From positions 40,911-104,910 of the forward strand of contig QCFX01000004.1 in NCBI GenBank assembly GCA_003280105.1: a DNA stretch of 64,000 nt, read 5' to 3'. The translations under genes and the position numbers were made by a program. Positions 1 through 9,067 of the stretch are shown piece after piece. Below the pieces are notes generated by a model, which made no database searches, was not told where the DNA came from, and worked only from the letters and a program-made list of their open reading frames with translations. This DNA is from Prochlorococcus sp. AG-363-N20. Lineage in GTDB: Bacteria > Cyanobacteriota > Cyanobacteriia > PCC-6307 > Cyanobiaceae. The number at the start of each line of letters is the position of its first letter. Within the stretch, counting starts at the first letter, position 1.

Positions 1-1
1 G

Positions 2-328
2 ACTCCATGGCGTGATGACCCTGAAACACGCCTTTGGCATGAGAGCGGGACTATTGATTTAGCTTTTCACTTCCCGGGTTGGACTCCCCGATTGGAATGC
101 CGAAGCCTATTATTGCAACTCATAATGAGCAAAGAGAAATTAGGCGCTGCTCCTTATTTGATTGGTGTTCTTATGCGAGGGATTACGTTTGAAGGAGAAC
201 GCTGGCGCCTTGCAACTATTGAAGATTGGTCACCGATAGGCTCCCATCTACCAAAATCTAATGAGTTAAAGCATTTGCATGCTATCTGTAGGGAATTATT
301 TTCTCTTTTTCCTGAAACCACCTCCTGA
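2..328 (+). CDS. Conserved hypothetical protein, 5' end outside the window
   Basis: The frame is open from the left edge, so the gene begins before base 1. At least 108 codons are visible, ending in TGA at 326-328. An internal ATG at 92 could be taken for the start, but the upstream residues (FHFPGWTPRLECRSLLLQ) read as ordinary protein and continue smoothly. The product is soluble, rich in Trp and acidic residues, with no membrane segment or motif that I recognise. It lies upstream of the bilin genes on the same strand, 87 nt before ho1. No function can be assigned. Confidence 0.6.
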   Translation, partial: TPWRDDPETRLWHESGTIDLAFHFPGWTPRLECRSLLLQLIMSKEKLGAAPYLIGVLMRGITFEGERWRLATIEDWSPIGSHLPKSNELKHLHAICRELFSLFPETTS

Positions 329-415
329 ATGGATTATCTTTTTATTCTTTGCAATCAAACCTCACAATTTAGTTAGGTTGCGTTTAGCTGTTTAACCTTT
401 CATTTCACCTGTTCA

Positions 416-1123
416 ATGCCTGTAGCTTTAGCCAGTCAACTTAGAGAAGGTACCAAAAAGGCTCACACAATGGCTGAGAATACTGGCTTTGTGAGTTGTT
501 TTCTTAAAGGGGTAGTTGATAAATCCTCGTATCGCACCTTGATCGCAGACCTTTTCTTCGTGTATTCAGCCATGGAAGATGAAATAGGTAGGCTTTGCAG
601 CGAAGGACACCCTGTAATCAGTTTGATTGGGTATTCAGAATTAAACCGAAGAGAATCTTTGCAACAGGATCTTGCATTTTATTTTGGGAATGATTGGGCT
701 AATAGATTGTCACCAACACCTTCAGCTAAGGCATATGTTGAGAGAATTCATAAGGTAGCTAAAGATATGCCTGAATTACTAATTGGCCATCATTACACTA
801 GATATATTGGTGATCTTTCGGGTGGTCAGATGCTTAAGAAGATTGCCAAGCAAGCAATGAATCTTTCAGGTAATGATGGCCTGAAGTTTTATGAATTTGA
901 ACGTATTCCAAATGAGAAAGCCTTTAAGACTAATTACAGTGCAACACTTAATTCATTACCAATAAATCAATCTATGGCTGATTTAATTGTTGAAGAAGCA
1001 AACAAAGCGTTTCAATACAATATGGAGGTTTTTAAGGAGTTAGAAGGTAATTTGATTGCTGCTATTGGAATAGTTCTTTTTCGATTTCTAACAAGGCGCA
1101 AGCTGAAAGGTAGTACAGAATGA
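416..1123 (+). CDS. ho1: Heme oxygenase (biliverdin-forming)
   Basis: Opens protoheme to biliverdin IXalpha with ferredoxin as electron donor, the first step of bilin synthesis. At 235 residues it has the usual cyanobacterial length. His17 in KKAHTMAEN is the expected proximal heme ligand, and the distal-helix signature GDLSGGQML lies at residues 132-140 after LIGHHYTRY. A hydrophobic stretch followed by basic residues closes the C-terminus. It heads a same-strand cluster with pebA and pebB, so its biliverdin probably feeds phycoerythrobilin synthesis. No strong ribosome binding site is visible before the ATG. Confidence 0.95.
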   Translation: MPVALASQLREGTKKAHTMAENTGFVSCFLKGVVDKSSYRTLIADLFFVYSAMEDEIGRLCSEGHPVISLIGYSELNRRESLQQDLAFYFGNDWANRLSPTPSAKAYVERIHKVAKDMPELLIGHHYTRYIGDLSGGQMLKKIAKQAMNLSGNDGLKFYEFERIPNEKAFKTNYSATLNSLPINQSMADLIVEEANKAFQYNMEVFKELEGNLIAAIGIVLFRFLTRRKLKGSTE

Positions 1124-1295
1124 CTTATTTTGCGGTAGACCCGATTGCTTGGTATTGCTTTATACTCATCTTTCTTTTTTAATATCTTATTTTTTAATTA
1201 TTAGAGCTTGGTTGTTTTAGATATTGAGAGAGGTATATATATCTCGTCAATGGATATAAAATCATTACGTCTGATACAGACTGCACTTCAACTAA

Positions 1296-2030
<735 letters not shown>

Positions 2031-2045
2031 ATTTAGTTATAGTAA

Positions 2046-2819
2046 ATGGACAATATTCGTAAAAATAGTCTTGATGAAGTTAACTTGGAAGGCTGGATAT
2101 GGAAAGATTTCCTTCAGCACGCTATTACATCCTTATCTCCTCTTGAACTTTCTTCTTATCCAATCCCTAGAAACTATCTGGACAGAAAGTCGATAGTTGG
2201 ATCTAAACTAAAACCTCTTACTGCTCATACATCAACATGGGCCTGTTGCACTCAAAAGCTTCGTCAAGTTAGAGCAGCTTGTGTACAAGTAAATAGCGAA
2301 ATATCTGTATTCAATTTTCTAATTAGCCCTTTATCAAGATATGACCTTCCTTTCTTTGGAGCTGATTTTGTAACACTACCTTCCGGGCATCTGTTGGCTC
2401 TTGATTTTCAACCAGCTTTAAAAAATGATAATTTACATACAGCATATTTTTTAGAAAGGTTGCTTCCTGTTCATAAGCATTGGCAATCTCTTTTGCCCGA
2501 TGGTGGAAATATTCCTGAGGAGGCAAAGAGATTTTTTTCCCCAGGCTTTTTATGGACGCGTCTTCCTCTGGAAGAAGACAGTAATAGGCTGATAGCCGAA
2601 GTTATCTTCCCAGCATTTTCTGAATATATCATTCTTTATATCAATCTCATACGACAGGCAAAAGCAGTATCTAACTATAGATCTAATTTGCTTTTAGATG
2701 GTCAAAAAAATTATATGAATTATAGGGCAGAAAAAGACCCTGCAAGGGCTATGCTTACTCGATTTTATGGTAAGGAATGGACTGAGAGATATATTCACGA
2801 AGTATTATTTGACTTATGA
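2046..2819 (+). CDS. pebB: Phycoerythrobilin:ferredoxin oxidoreductase
   Basis: PebB reduces 15,16-dihydrobiliverdin to 3Z-phycoerythrobilin and in this family channels the intermediate from PebA. The product is 257 residues, the usual length. The core strands read FFGADFVTLPSGHLLALDFQP, followed near the C-terminus by AEKDPARAMLTRFYGKEWTERY, parallel to the PebA ending. The 15-nt gap after pebA indicates cotranscription. Retention of both enzymes suggests the organism still makes the phycoerythrobilin chromophore, as low-light Prochlorococcus with residual phycoerythrin do. The phycoerythrin genes themselves are not in this window. Confidence 0.93.
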   Translation: MDNIRKNSLDEVNLEGWIWKDFLQHAITSLSPLELSSYPIPRNYLDRKSIVGSKLKPLTAHTSTWACCTQKLRQVRAACVQVNSEISVFNFLISPLSRYDLPFFGADFVTLPSGHLLALDFQPALKNDNLHTAYFLERLLPVHKHWQSLLPDGGNIPEEAKRFFSPGFLWTRLPLEEDSNRLIAEVIFPAFSEYIILYINLIRQAKAVSNYRSNLLLDGQKNYMNYRAEKDPARAMLTRFYGKEWTERYIHEVLFDL

Positions 2820-2924
2820 AAAGCAAATCAAATTACTTTTTTGGAAAATTCTTTTCTTTAGATCTTAAAATATCTTTAGTATTGCCTTCCTTGCTCTAAA
2901 GTTATAAATAATTTAACTTCACAA

Positions 2925-3401
2925 ATGCCTACAAAGATTTTGTTTGTTTGCTTGGGAAATATTTGCCGCTCCCCAGCTGCAGAAGCTGTTTTTCTAAAAA
3001 TGTTAGAGACTAGGAAAAGCTTGGCTAAATATGAGATTGATTCGGCTGGTACAGGAGGTTGGCATGTTGGAAAGAAAGCTGATGAACGAATGCGTAAAGC
3101 AGCCTCTAAAAGAGGAATCGAGATAAAAAGTCTGTCTAGACAAATTTCAGTGAAAGATTTTCAGGAATTTGATTTGATTCTCACTATGGATTATGACAAT
3201 TTAGCAAATGTTAAATCTCTCCTGGATAAGACGAGTAATCAATGTCATGCAGTGATTAAGCCAGTTCTTAGTTATGCGAGTTCTTCCAGCCTGATGGAAG
3301 TACCCGATCCATACTATGGAGGTGAACAAGGTTTTGAAGATGTTTTAGATTTGCTTGAAGATGCATGTGAAGGGCTTTTCATGGAGCTTAACCAGGAGTA
3401 G
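2925..3401 (+). CDS. Low-molecular-weight protein-tyrosine phosphatase
   Basis: A cytosolic phosphatase of the LMW-PTP/arsenate reductase fold, 158 residues. The catalytic P-loop C-x5-R is at Cys9-Arg15 in FVCLGNICRSP, and the general-acid loop DPYYGG starts at Asp128. All key residues are intact. Family members act on phosphotyrosine proteins, often in exopolysaccharide export; the substrate here is unknown. Its last 14 nt overlap the 3' end of the convergent panC/cmk gene, so the two transcripts are partly antisense. Confidence 0.92.
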   Translation: MPTKILFVCLGNICRSPAAEAVFLKMLETRKSLAKYEIDSAGTGGWHVGKKADERMRKAASKRGIEIKSLSRQISVKDFQEFDLILTMDYDNLANVKSLLDKTSNQCHAVIKPVLSYASSSSLMEVPDPYYGGEQGFEDVLDLLEDACEGLFMELNQE

Positions 3402-4938
3402 GCCAAACTTCCTCTGGGATTCTTTCTCTAAATAAATCTTCAATTGCAATAACAACATTATTAATATTCATGCCATCTGTGATTAGCTCTATTGCATCGT
3501 CAGCTTTTACTAAAGGCGATATAGATCTTGTGCTATCTAATCGATCTCTTTCTTTTATTTGAGCCTCTACCTCGTTAATTTCTGATTTAAAAAATCCTTG
3601 ATTCTTTAAATCAAGTACGCGTCTTCTTGCTCTTTCACCAGTTGAGGCTGTTAAAAAAACTTTTAACTCTGCATCAGGAAAGACAGCAGTTCCTATGTCT
3701 CTTCCTTCAGCGACTAGTCCTCCTTTCAGTCCGATTTTTTGTTGTTGGGTTGTAAGAAAGTCTCGCACTACTTTTTGTGCAGCTACAAATGAAACCAAAG
3801 CAGTTATATCTGGTGACCTAATAGAATTTGAAATATTGTTGCCATTAACTATTACTTTTATGCTTTTGTCATGAGCTTGTTTTAATTCCAGGTCAAATGT
3901 TTTAAGTATCTTTTTTACAGCTTCTTCATTTTGAGGGTCAATCTCATTTTCTTTAAGGATCCAAGCCACCGATCTATACATTGCCCCAGTATCTAAATAG
4001 AGAAGTCCAAGTTTTTTTGCTAGTTCTCGTGTCACAGTGCTTTTCCCTGCACCAGCGGGGCCATCGATAGCAACAATTGGATTTCGAGTCATTAAAAAAG
4101 TGTGATCGATTAGACGTGTAGAACCACAACGAACTGCTGCAGCTAGGAGAGCAAGGTTTTTATTTTGCTTGATAGGTTGAAGAAATTGTGGGTCTAATAG
4201 TTCGACATAATCAACCTTCAAGCCATTTTGCTCTAGAGAAGATTTAATTGTTGGAATGTTTATGCCTTTTTGGTTTTTATAAGATGCAACGGCATTGCTT
4301 AACTCTTTTGGTAGTGATTGTGCCATCAATCGCTCTGAGGCGTCTAAATATTGGTTCCTGGAACTACACGCAAGACCATCCTTATCTCTCACAGTGGCCA
4401 CACTTTTTATTTTGATTGCAAGATCTAAATCTTTCAGTAACGCTCGCAAAATCACTAGTTGCTGCCAGTCTTTTTCACCGAGCACTAGCATTCGAGGCTT
4501 TACAAGGGTTAATAAACGCAAAACAACAGTTGCCACACCATCAAAGTGACCAGCTCTACTTTGACCACAGAGATAGGAAGTTAAGCTTTTGGGAACTTGT
4601 ATTTGAAAATGCGACTTAGGACCTTTAGGGAATATTTGGTCGGTTGAAGGCGCCCATAAAGCATTAGCGCCAAAGGCAGTTGCTAGCTCGATATCTTTTT
4701 CTAAACCTCGAGGGTAAGTTTTGAAATCCTCATCTGGGCCAAATTGGAGGGGGTTAACAAAAATGCTTACTAAGACCACTAATTCTTTTTTATTGAACTC
4801 ACAAGTTCTGGCGACTTCAATTAAGCGACTATGTCCAGAATGCAAGCACCCCATAGTGGGGACTAAAATTATTTCAGCCCTTTGCTCTTCTCGCCACTGG
4901 CCTAATTCTTCGTGGGTTCTCAATATGGAAAAGTTCAC
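3388..4938 (-). CDS. panC/cmk: Bifunctional pantothenate synthetase / cytidylate kinase
   Basis: One 516-residue polypeptide with two enzymes. Residues 1-280 are PanC (pantoate + beta-alanine + ATP to pantothenate), with the nucleotide-binding MGCLHSGH at 29-36 and LGEKDWQQ further on. From about residue 285 comes cytidylate kinase, with P-loop DGPAGAGKST, LDTGAMYR and VAEGRDIGT, which phosphorylates CMP/dCMP. The fusion is a known cyanobacterial arrangement linking coenzyme A and pyrimidine nucleotide metabolism. The gene is divergent from purM and overlaps the phosphatase gene at its 3' end by 14 nt. Confidence 0.95.
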   Translation of the reverse strand: MNFSILRTHEELGQWREEQRAEIILVPTMGCLHSGHSRLIEVARTCEFNKKELVVLVSIFVNPLQFGPDEDFKTYPRGLEKDIELATAFGANALWAPSTDQIFPKGPKSHFQIQVPKSLTSYLCGQSRAGHFDGVATVVLRLLTLVKPRMLVLGEKDWQQLVILRALLKDLDLAIKIKSVATVRDKDGLACSSRNQYLDASERLMAQSLPKELSNAVASYKNQKGINIPTIKSSLEQNGLKVDYVELLDPQFLQPIKQNKNLALLAAAVRCGSTRLIDHTFLMTRNPIVAIDGPAGAGKSTVTRELAKKLGLLYLDTGAMYRSVAWILKENEIDPQNEEAVKKILKTFDLELKQAHDKSIKVIVNGNNISNSIRSPDITALVSFVAAQKVVRDFLTTQQQKIGLKGGLVAEGRDIGTAVFPDAELKVFLTASTGERARRRVLDLKNQGFFKSEINEVEAQIKERDRLDSTRSISPLVKADDAIELITDGMNINNVVIAIEDLFRERIPEEVWPTPG

Positions 4939-4974
4939 GAGGCTGAAATGCTTCTCAATGGATTTGCTTGAACC

Positions 4975-5002
4975 TTAGAGGGCCAAAATCCTCTAAAGGA
5001 TT
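4975..5002. promoter_or_regulatory. Overlapping inverted repeats between panC/cmk and purM
   Basis: Two hairpins compete for the same bases. TTAGAGG (4975-4981) pairs perfectly with CCTCTAA (4990-4996), while AATCCT (4987-4992) pairs with AGGATT (4997-5002). They lie 37-64 nt upstream of the panC/cmk start in the 136-nt divergent gap. They could be an operator or a 5' leader structure; no known motif is recognised. Confidence 0.3.
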
Positions 5003-5074
5003 ATTTGCATACTGGCTGAATAGAGAATTAAAGAGGAAGATCAAGTCAGAAGCAAAACAGGAATTTTCAAAACT

Positions 5075-6115
5075 ATGGATTACAAGAGTGCTGGTGTTGA
5101 TGTAGAGGCAGGAAGACAATTTGTTCAGCGCATTAAATCTAGTGTTGAGTCGACTTTTCGCCCAGAAGTAATTGGAGGTTTAGGAGGCTTTGGGGGCTGT
5201 ATCCGTTTACCTGAAGGTTTCTCAAAGCCTGTTTTAGTTGCAGGAACAGATGGGGTAGGTACCAAACTGGAATTGGCTCAGGATTATCACGCTCACTTTG
5301 GAATAGGCATTGATCTAGTGGGGATGTGTGTCAACGACGTCATTACTAGCGCCGCTCTCCCATTGTTTTTCTTGGATTACATAGCAACTGGGTCACTAAC
5401 GCCAGAAGCCATGACTGAAGTAATTGAGGGGATAGGAAAAGCTTGCTTACTTAGTGAATGTGCACTTTTAGGGGGTGAAACTGCTGAGATGCCAGGCTTT
5501 TATCCAAAAGGCAGATATGACTTAGCTGGTTTTTGTGTGGCTGTTGTTGAAGAAGAAAAATTGATTAATGGAAAGAATATTCAATCTGGAGATCACATCA
5601 TAGGTATTCCAAGTAATGGGATTCATAGCAACGGTTTCAGCCTTGTTCGAAAGGTTTTGCAGATGACTGATGTGAGTCTTAAAACAGTTTTTGGCTCTGA
5701 TCAAAAACCATTGATTGAAGCTTTACTTGAACCAACAGCTTTATACGTACAGCTTGTGAAAGCTCTCTTATTGGAGAAAGTACCCATTAATGGCATGGCA
5801 CATATCACTGGTGGAGGCTTGCCCGAGAATTTACCTAGATGCCTACCAAAAGGACTTTCAGCTTTTGTAGATAAATATTCCTGGCAAAGACCAGATATCT
5901 TCACCTGGCTTCAAGAGACTGGAGAAATTCCTGAGGTTGATTTATGGAATACGTTTAACCTTGGCGTAGGTTTTTGCATAATCGTTTCTCCAGAAGCTGT
6001 TCAGGCTGCTTTAGATGTATGTAAGGGCAATGCTTTTGAAGCTTGGGATCTCGGAAGAATTGAGGAAGCGTCCACTGGGAATAGCAGGAGTCAAATCAGA
6101 GGAATCCCCTTATAA
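5075..6115 (+). CDS. purM: Phosphoribosylformylglycinamidine cyclo-ligase (AIR synthetase)
   Basis: Step five of purine synthesis: ATP-dependent ring closure of FGAM to 5-aminoimidazole ribonucleotide. The product has 346 residues, the normal length. Conserved PurM segments are visible: [13 protein letters not shown] at the N-terminus, the glycine-rich [50 protein letters not shown] and [13 protein letters not shown]. It is divergent from panC/cmk. ATG 5075 gives the usual MDYKSAGVD start. Cytosolic. Confidence 0.95.
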   Translation: MDYKSAGVDVEAGRQFVQRIKSSVESTFRPEVIGGLGGFGGCIRLPEGFSKPVLVAGTDGVGTKLELAQDYHAHFGIGIDLVGMCVNDVITSAALPLFFLDYIATGSLTPEAMTEVIEGIGKACLLSECALLGGETAEMPGFYPKGRYDLAGFCVAVVEEEKLINGKNIQSGDHIIGIPSNGIHSNGFSLVRKVLQMTDVSLKTVFGSDQKPLIEALLEPTALYVQLVKALLLEKVPINGMAHITGGGLPENLPRCLPKGLSAFVDKYSWQRPDIFTWLQETGEIPEVDLWNTFNLGVGFCIIVSPEAVQAALDVCKGNAFEAWDLGRIEEASTGNSRSQIRGIPL

Positions 6116-6273
6116 AACGATTTCCTGTGAAATGGTTTAACAGGTATGGATTGCGTCGGATTTCTACGAGGATTGTCTTAAACACCAAGTTTTTTCTAAC
6201 GGCTAGTAATATCAGGTCAATGCAAGCCGAAGAGTTTTTCGGAAGTTGCGAAGTTAGATTTTGAATTATCTCA

Positions 6274-6942
6274 ATGCCCTTTGATAATCCACAGCGTTTG
6301 ACGCGCAGGCGTAGTTCCGCAGGACCAATGCCTCCTCGCCGCCCTTTAGGAATAGGCGATGAAAATAATCCGCATAGACAGGGACCGAGACCAACTTTTT
6401 TGACCCTTAGGGATCATGGAAAGGTTTATGTGGCTGATTTGCCGAACCTGTCTGATGGTCAACTCGCCCATATATCTAATGAGGCTCAGGAAGTTCTCAC
6501 AAGCCTTGAGCGGCGTCTTGTTGATCTTGAAAAGGAGAACGCGAATGGTTCCGGCGATAATGACACGCTGATAAAGGCTTCTACTAAAAGAGATGTCACG
6601 CTCAGATTTATTAGAGCAATTCAAGATGAACAGGAACATAGACGCAATAATCCAGCTCTAAAAAGTGCTGCTGCTGAATCCTTACCGCGTACATTTTTAG
6701 AAGTTGCAAGACATCGCTTGCCAGGAGCTACTTTTGATTCTCTGCTTAGAGAAGCTTTAGAGGCATGTGCTCAAGAAGGGAAGGATGAAGAACCCCCTGC
6801 TGCTACACCTCCGGTGGCCGCCCCACCTCAGCCGCCGGTCAAGGTAGTCCATTTGCGCTCACCTTCTCCTACTTCTTCAAAAAATTCTATGCCTGTTGTA
6901 GTTAGCCCTGACCCGAAGATTCCAAATGGCACGATTGCTTGA
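6274..6942 (+). CDS. Conserved hypothetical protein with basic N-terminus and proline-rich tail
   Basis: A 222-residue product not assigned to a family. Residues 1-30 are Arg/Pro-rich (RLTRRRSSAGPMPPRRPLG). The middle, about 45-170, is predicted by eye to be mostly helical and charged (SNEAQEVLTSLERRLVDLEKE), possibly a short coiled coil. The last 50 residues are Pro/Ala/Ser-rich and look disordered. There is no signal peptide or membrane span. It follows purM on the same strand after 158 nt and opens the accessory block that runs to tRNA-Cys. Confidence 0.65.
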   Translation: MPFDNPQRLTRRRSSAGPMPPRRPLGIGDENNPHRQGPRPTFLTLRDHGKVYVADLPNLSDGQLAHISNEAQEVLTSLERRLVDLEKENANGSGDNDTLIKASTKRDVTLRFIRAIQDEQEHRRNNPALKSAAAESLPRTFLEVARHRLPGATFDSLLREALEACAQEGKDEEPPAATPPVAAPPQPPVKVVHLRSPSPTSSKNSMPVVVSPDPKIPNGTIA

Positions 6943-7058
6943 GAAAGTGAAAAGATTAGATGACTTTTCTCAAGACAATTGCTCTTTAGCTTTAATGGGT
7001 TCAACAGTAAAATGCTGGAATTTGAATCATATAAATTTATATTCTTACCTGTAACTAG

Positions 7059-7226
7059 ATGGCCTTTAATTGTGATTCTTCTAAGTCATTAGAGGAAGTC
7101 AAACTATCAGACAATACCTTGCCAGATAATAATGTCGCCAATACATATCTTTGCTTTCATTGCAAGAGAACTGCTACTAATGGAATAAGATGTCAAGGAA
7201 TGTGTGTTGCTGATTCTGATTATTAG
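7059..7226 (+). CDS. Small cysteine-rich protein, 55 residues
   Basis: ATG at 7059 runs to TAG at 7224-7226. The N-terminal half is acidic and polar (SLEEVKLSDNTLPDNN). The C-terminal half carries C-x2-C (LCFHCKR) and, nine residues on, C-x3-C (GIRCQGMC), a spacing that could bind zinc or form disulfides. No family was recognised from the sequence alone. Codon use resembles neighbouring genes and the Cys pattern argues for a real gene. The neighbour at 7266 is convergent. Confidence 0.5.
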   Translation: MAFNCDSSKSLEEVKLSDNTLPDNNVANTYLCFHCKRTATNGIRCQGMCVADSDY

Positions 7227-7265
7227 CATCTTCCAACTATTACTATTGAAAGATAATAGCTACTT

Positions 7266-7709
7266 TTAATCTATGGCATCTATTATACCTTCGGTAATGT
7301 AACGTGCCATTTGCATGATATTTTGATCGATTGTTCTTTGCGCCGTACTCCATTTCTTGGATATCTTCTTGGATAATTTATTGTTTTTTGCATATTTAAT
7401 CATAGTATTTGCTAGATGAGGTGGAAGCTCTGCTTTGTTTTCTTGAGCCAGCAGTTCCCATTTTTCTCTGTCTATAAGACCAATTGATTGGATGTCTTCG
7501 GTGCCTGCATACTTATACAGTTCCAGAATCCCAACATATAGGAAAATCTGACCTAACTGATGCAATGGGCTTTCAGTTGTCTCTGAGACGGCATATTCTT
7601 TGAGCATATTGCATAGCTCGGAATTCTTCCCTTCCTCTCCTTCCTTTGCTGCATTTAGAACTCTGTAGAATCTGCTGAACTCAACTGGTTTTGACACAAC
7701 ACCCTTCAC
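7266..7709 (-). CDS. Hypothetical protein, possibly the 3' part of a frameshifted gene
   Basis: A 147-residue soluble, lysine-rich product with no recognised motif, starting with GTG at 7709 immediately after an in-frame TAA AAA. Upstream, in another frame of the same strand, about 65 codons lie open without a start codon and end at TGA 7681-7683, inside the N-terminus of this gene. The two frames meet around an A5 run. This may be one older gene split by a frameshift. Function unknown. Confidence 0.45.
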   Translation of the reverse strand: MKGVVSKPVEFSRFYRVLNAAKEGEEGKNSELCNMLKEYAVSETTESPLHQLGQIFLYVGILELYKYAGTEDIQSIGLIDREKWELLAQENKAELPPHLANTMIKYAKNNKLSKKISKKWSTAQRTIDQNIMQMARYITEGIIDAID

Positions 7710-7880
7710 TTTTTAATTCCATAATACTTACCGCAACAAGCATTCCTATTTCTTTTTCTTCAAGGCAGCCTTTTAATAAAGCGCATAAGGCACTTGGAAT
7801 ACATGTTGAACCAACCTTTTGTGTATCAAGAGAATTCTTAGGGGACCTATATTTTCTGCAAGTATTTAGATCACTATGAC
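7681..7880 (-). pseudogene. Possible 5' fragment of a frameshifted hypothetical gene
   Basis: On the minus strand an open frame without any ATG, GTG or TTG in its first half encodes residues such as KNSLDTQKVGSTCIPSAL and LLKGCLEEKEIGMLVAVSI before stopping at 7681. It reads like protein and not like random sequence, and it overlaps the start of the 7266-7709 gene in a different frame. A single indel near the A5 run would join the two. No homologue is recognised, so this is tentative. Confidence 0.25.
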
Positions 7881-7900
7881 TTGTTTTAATTTAGATATTT

Positions 7901-8536
7901 TTAAGGCTCACTGTTCTCAACTATTACCCGTCTAATTGTAGAAAGGGCAAGGCTTGTCTGATCTCGGATAGTTCTATAAGAATACCCTTCTTTTCTTAAC
8001 CTGATAACAAGCTTTTCTTTGGCTTCATTTATTCTTGGCCTACCTCCTAGATTTTTAAATTCGTTGCTCTTGTGCTTCTTGATCGGAAGACTTTGGCTGG
8101 ATTTTGAGAAAGGTTCTATTTTTAAAAGAGCCTTAAGAAATCCCATAACTGCTGGTGAAACTGTCCCAATATCTTTTGTATCAATCAGCCCATCTAGCGT
8201 TTTGATTTGTATTCTTTTTTTCAGTAGTTGATCAACCTGACTGATTATTGACACTTGACTATCTCCTAAGCAGTTCAAGCTAGAGACTATTAATTGGTCC
8301 CCTTCAGCCATTGAAAGCAATGCTTTTGATAGTTCTGGCTTGGCTTGATCAATAAACTCATCGTGCACTTGCTCTAGAAAAATCTTTTTACACCCTTCCT
8401 TTGTTAATCGATCAACTTCCGCTTGGGTAACCTTATTAGAGGGATGACGGACTAGGTAGCCAATAGATTTGTACTTGTGAAAAAAGGGCGATCTATTCAA
8501 GAAGCCCTGAGTCCCATTTAGACCCACATTTCCCAT
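7901..8536 (-). CDS. Resolvase-like protein lacking the catalytic serine, with C-terminal helix-turn-helix
   Basis: A 211-residue protein built like a serine recombinase. Residues 24-145 follow the resolvase N-terminal domain (IGYLVRHPSNKVTQAEVDRL, then ELSKALLSMAEGDQLIVSSL), and residues 165-211 follow the GGRPR-linked helix-turn-helix (VIRLRKEGYSYRTIRDQT). The motif normally reading GYARVS is GYLVRHPS at 26-33, so the serine nucleophile position is not a serine. The usual LDRLGRS is LNCLGDS, losing its arginines. I infer a DNA-binding protein without recombination activity, perhaps a regulator. An inverted repeat lies just upstream. Confidence 0.7.
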   Translation of the reverse strand: MGNVGLNGTQGFLNRSPFFHKYKSIGYLVRHPSNKVTQAEVDRLTKEGCKKIFLEQVHDEFIDQAKPELSKALLSMAEGDQLIVSSLNCLGDSQVSIISQVDQLLKKRIQIKTLDGLIDTKDIGTVSPAVMGFLKALLKIEPFSKSSQSLPIKKHKSNEFKNLGGRPRINEAKEKLVIRLRKEGYSYRTIRDQTSLALSTIRRVIVENSEP

Positions 8537-8565
8537 GCTCTTAAAACTGTTATTAAAACCTAGTT

Positions 8566-8596
8566 TAGTTACTAGTGTTCTTATAACAAGTAACTA
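8566..8596. promoter_or_regulatory. Inverted repeat upstream of the resolvase-like gene
   Basis: TAGTTACT at 8566-8573 and its exact complement AGTAACTA at 8589-8596 are separated by 15 nt, with partial inner symmetry. The centre lies about 45 nt upstream of the resolvase-like start at 8536. The spacing suits a dimeric DNA-binding protein, so autoregulation is possible. This is inference. Confidence 0.4.
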
Positions 8597-8723
8597 GAAC
8601 AATTTTAATAGATTTAATTTGGTTTAGTAAGGAGATTAGTTCTCTTCTAGACGTAGTAAAAATCCCATGTTTTTATGACTTGTTGTAAAGCGCCAACCGT
8701 TTGCGGTTCGCCTGCGCCTTTGC

Positions 8724-8743
8724 TATAGTACAAAAATACTATA
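8724..8743. promoter_or_regulatory. Inverted repeat overlapping a likely -10 region before the DUF1651 gene
   Basis: TATAGTA (8724-8730) and TACTATA (8737-8743) are perfect complements around CAAAAA. The right arm ends 9 nt before the ATG at 8753. TATAGT or TATACT inside the repeat could serve as a -10 box, in which case the transcript would have little or no leader. Confidence 0.35.
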
Positions 8744-8752
8744 CTCTCTCTT

Positions 8753-9010
8753 ATGTCGCCTGGTGCTGATGTCTGGATTCAGGATCCACAAGAAAAATGG
8801 TCTCTTAGGTTTCATGAAGACCCAAAATCTTGGAGCGCATTTCCATTTGTTTTTGTAGACCGTGGAAGAGCTATGCGTGACGGTTCGCCAGCACTTTTGA
8901 AAAGCAGGAGTTATTTGCCTAAGTGCGATGCAATAGAAATTTGGACAACATTAATAGAAAAAGGTTGGAAAAAAGTTTCTCCTCAATGGAACTTTGAAAT
9001 AGAGCCTTAG
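8753..9010 (+). CDS. DUF1651 family protein
   Basis: An 85-residue protein of a family found mainly in marine picocyanobacteria, function unknown. It shows the family pattern: an early Trp (DVWIQDP), WSLRFHEDP, the central FVFVDRGRAMRDGSPALLKSR, and a C-terminal AIEIWTTLIEKGWKKV segment. Soluble, no signal peptide. It sits alone between divergent and convergent genes, under an inverted repeat that may be its operator. DUF1651 genes tend to occur in variable regions, in keeping with this block. Confidence 0.75.
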   Translation: MSPGADVWIQDPQEKWSLRFHEDPKSWSAFPFVFVDRGRAMRDGSPALLKSRSYLPKCDAIEIWTTLIEKGWKKVSPQWNFEIEP

Positions 9011-9067
9011 TATTTGATCTTTTGCCGGCTGTAATACCATTCATTGATCTGACCCTGTTCCTCAGCT

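Noticed and set aside
7901..8536. Active site-specific recombinase or invertible element
   Set aside because: Catalytic residues are missing and no paired recombination sites flank it.
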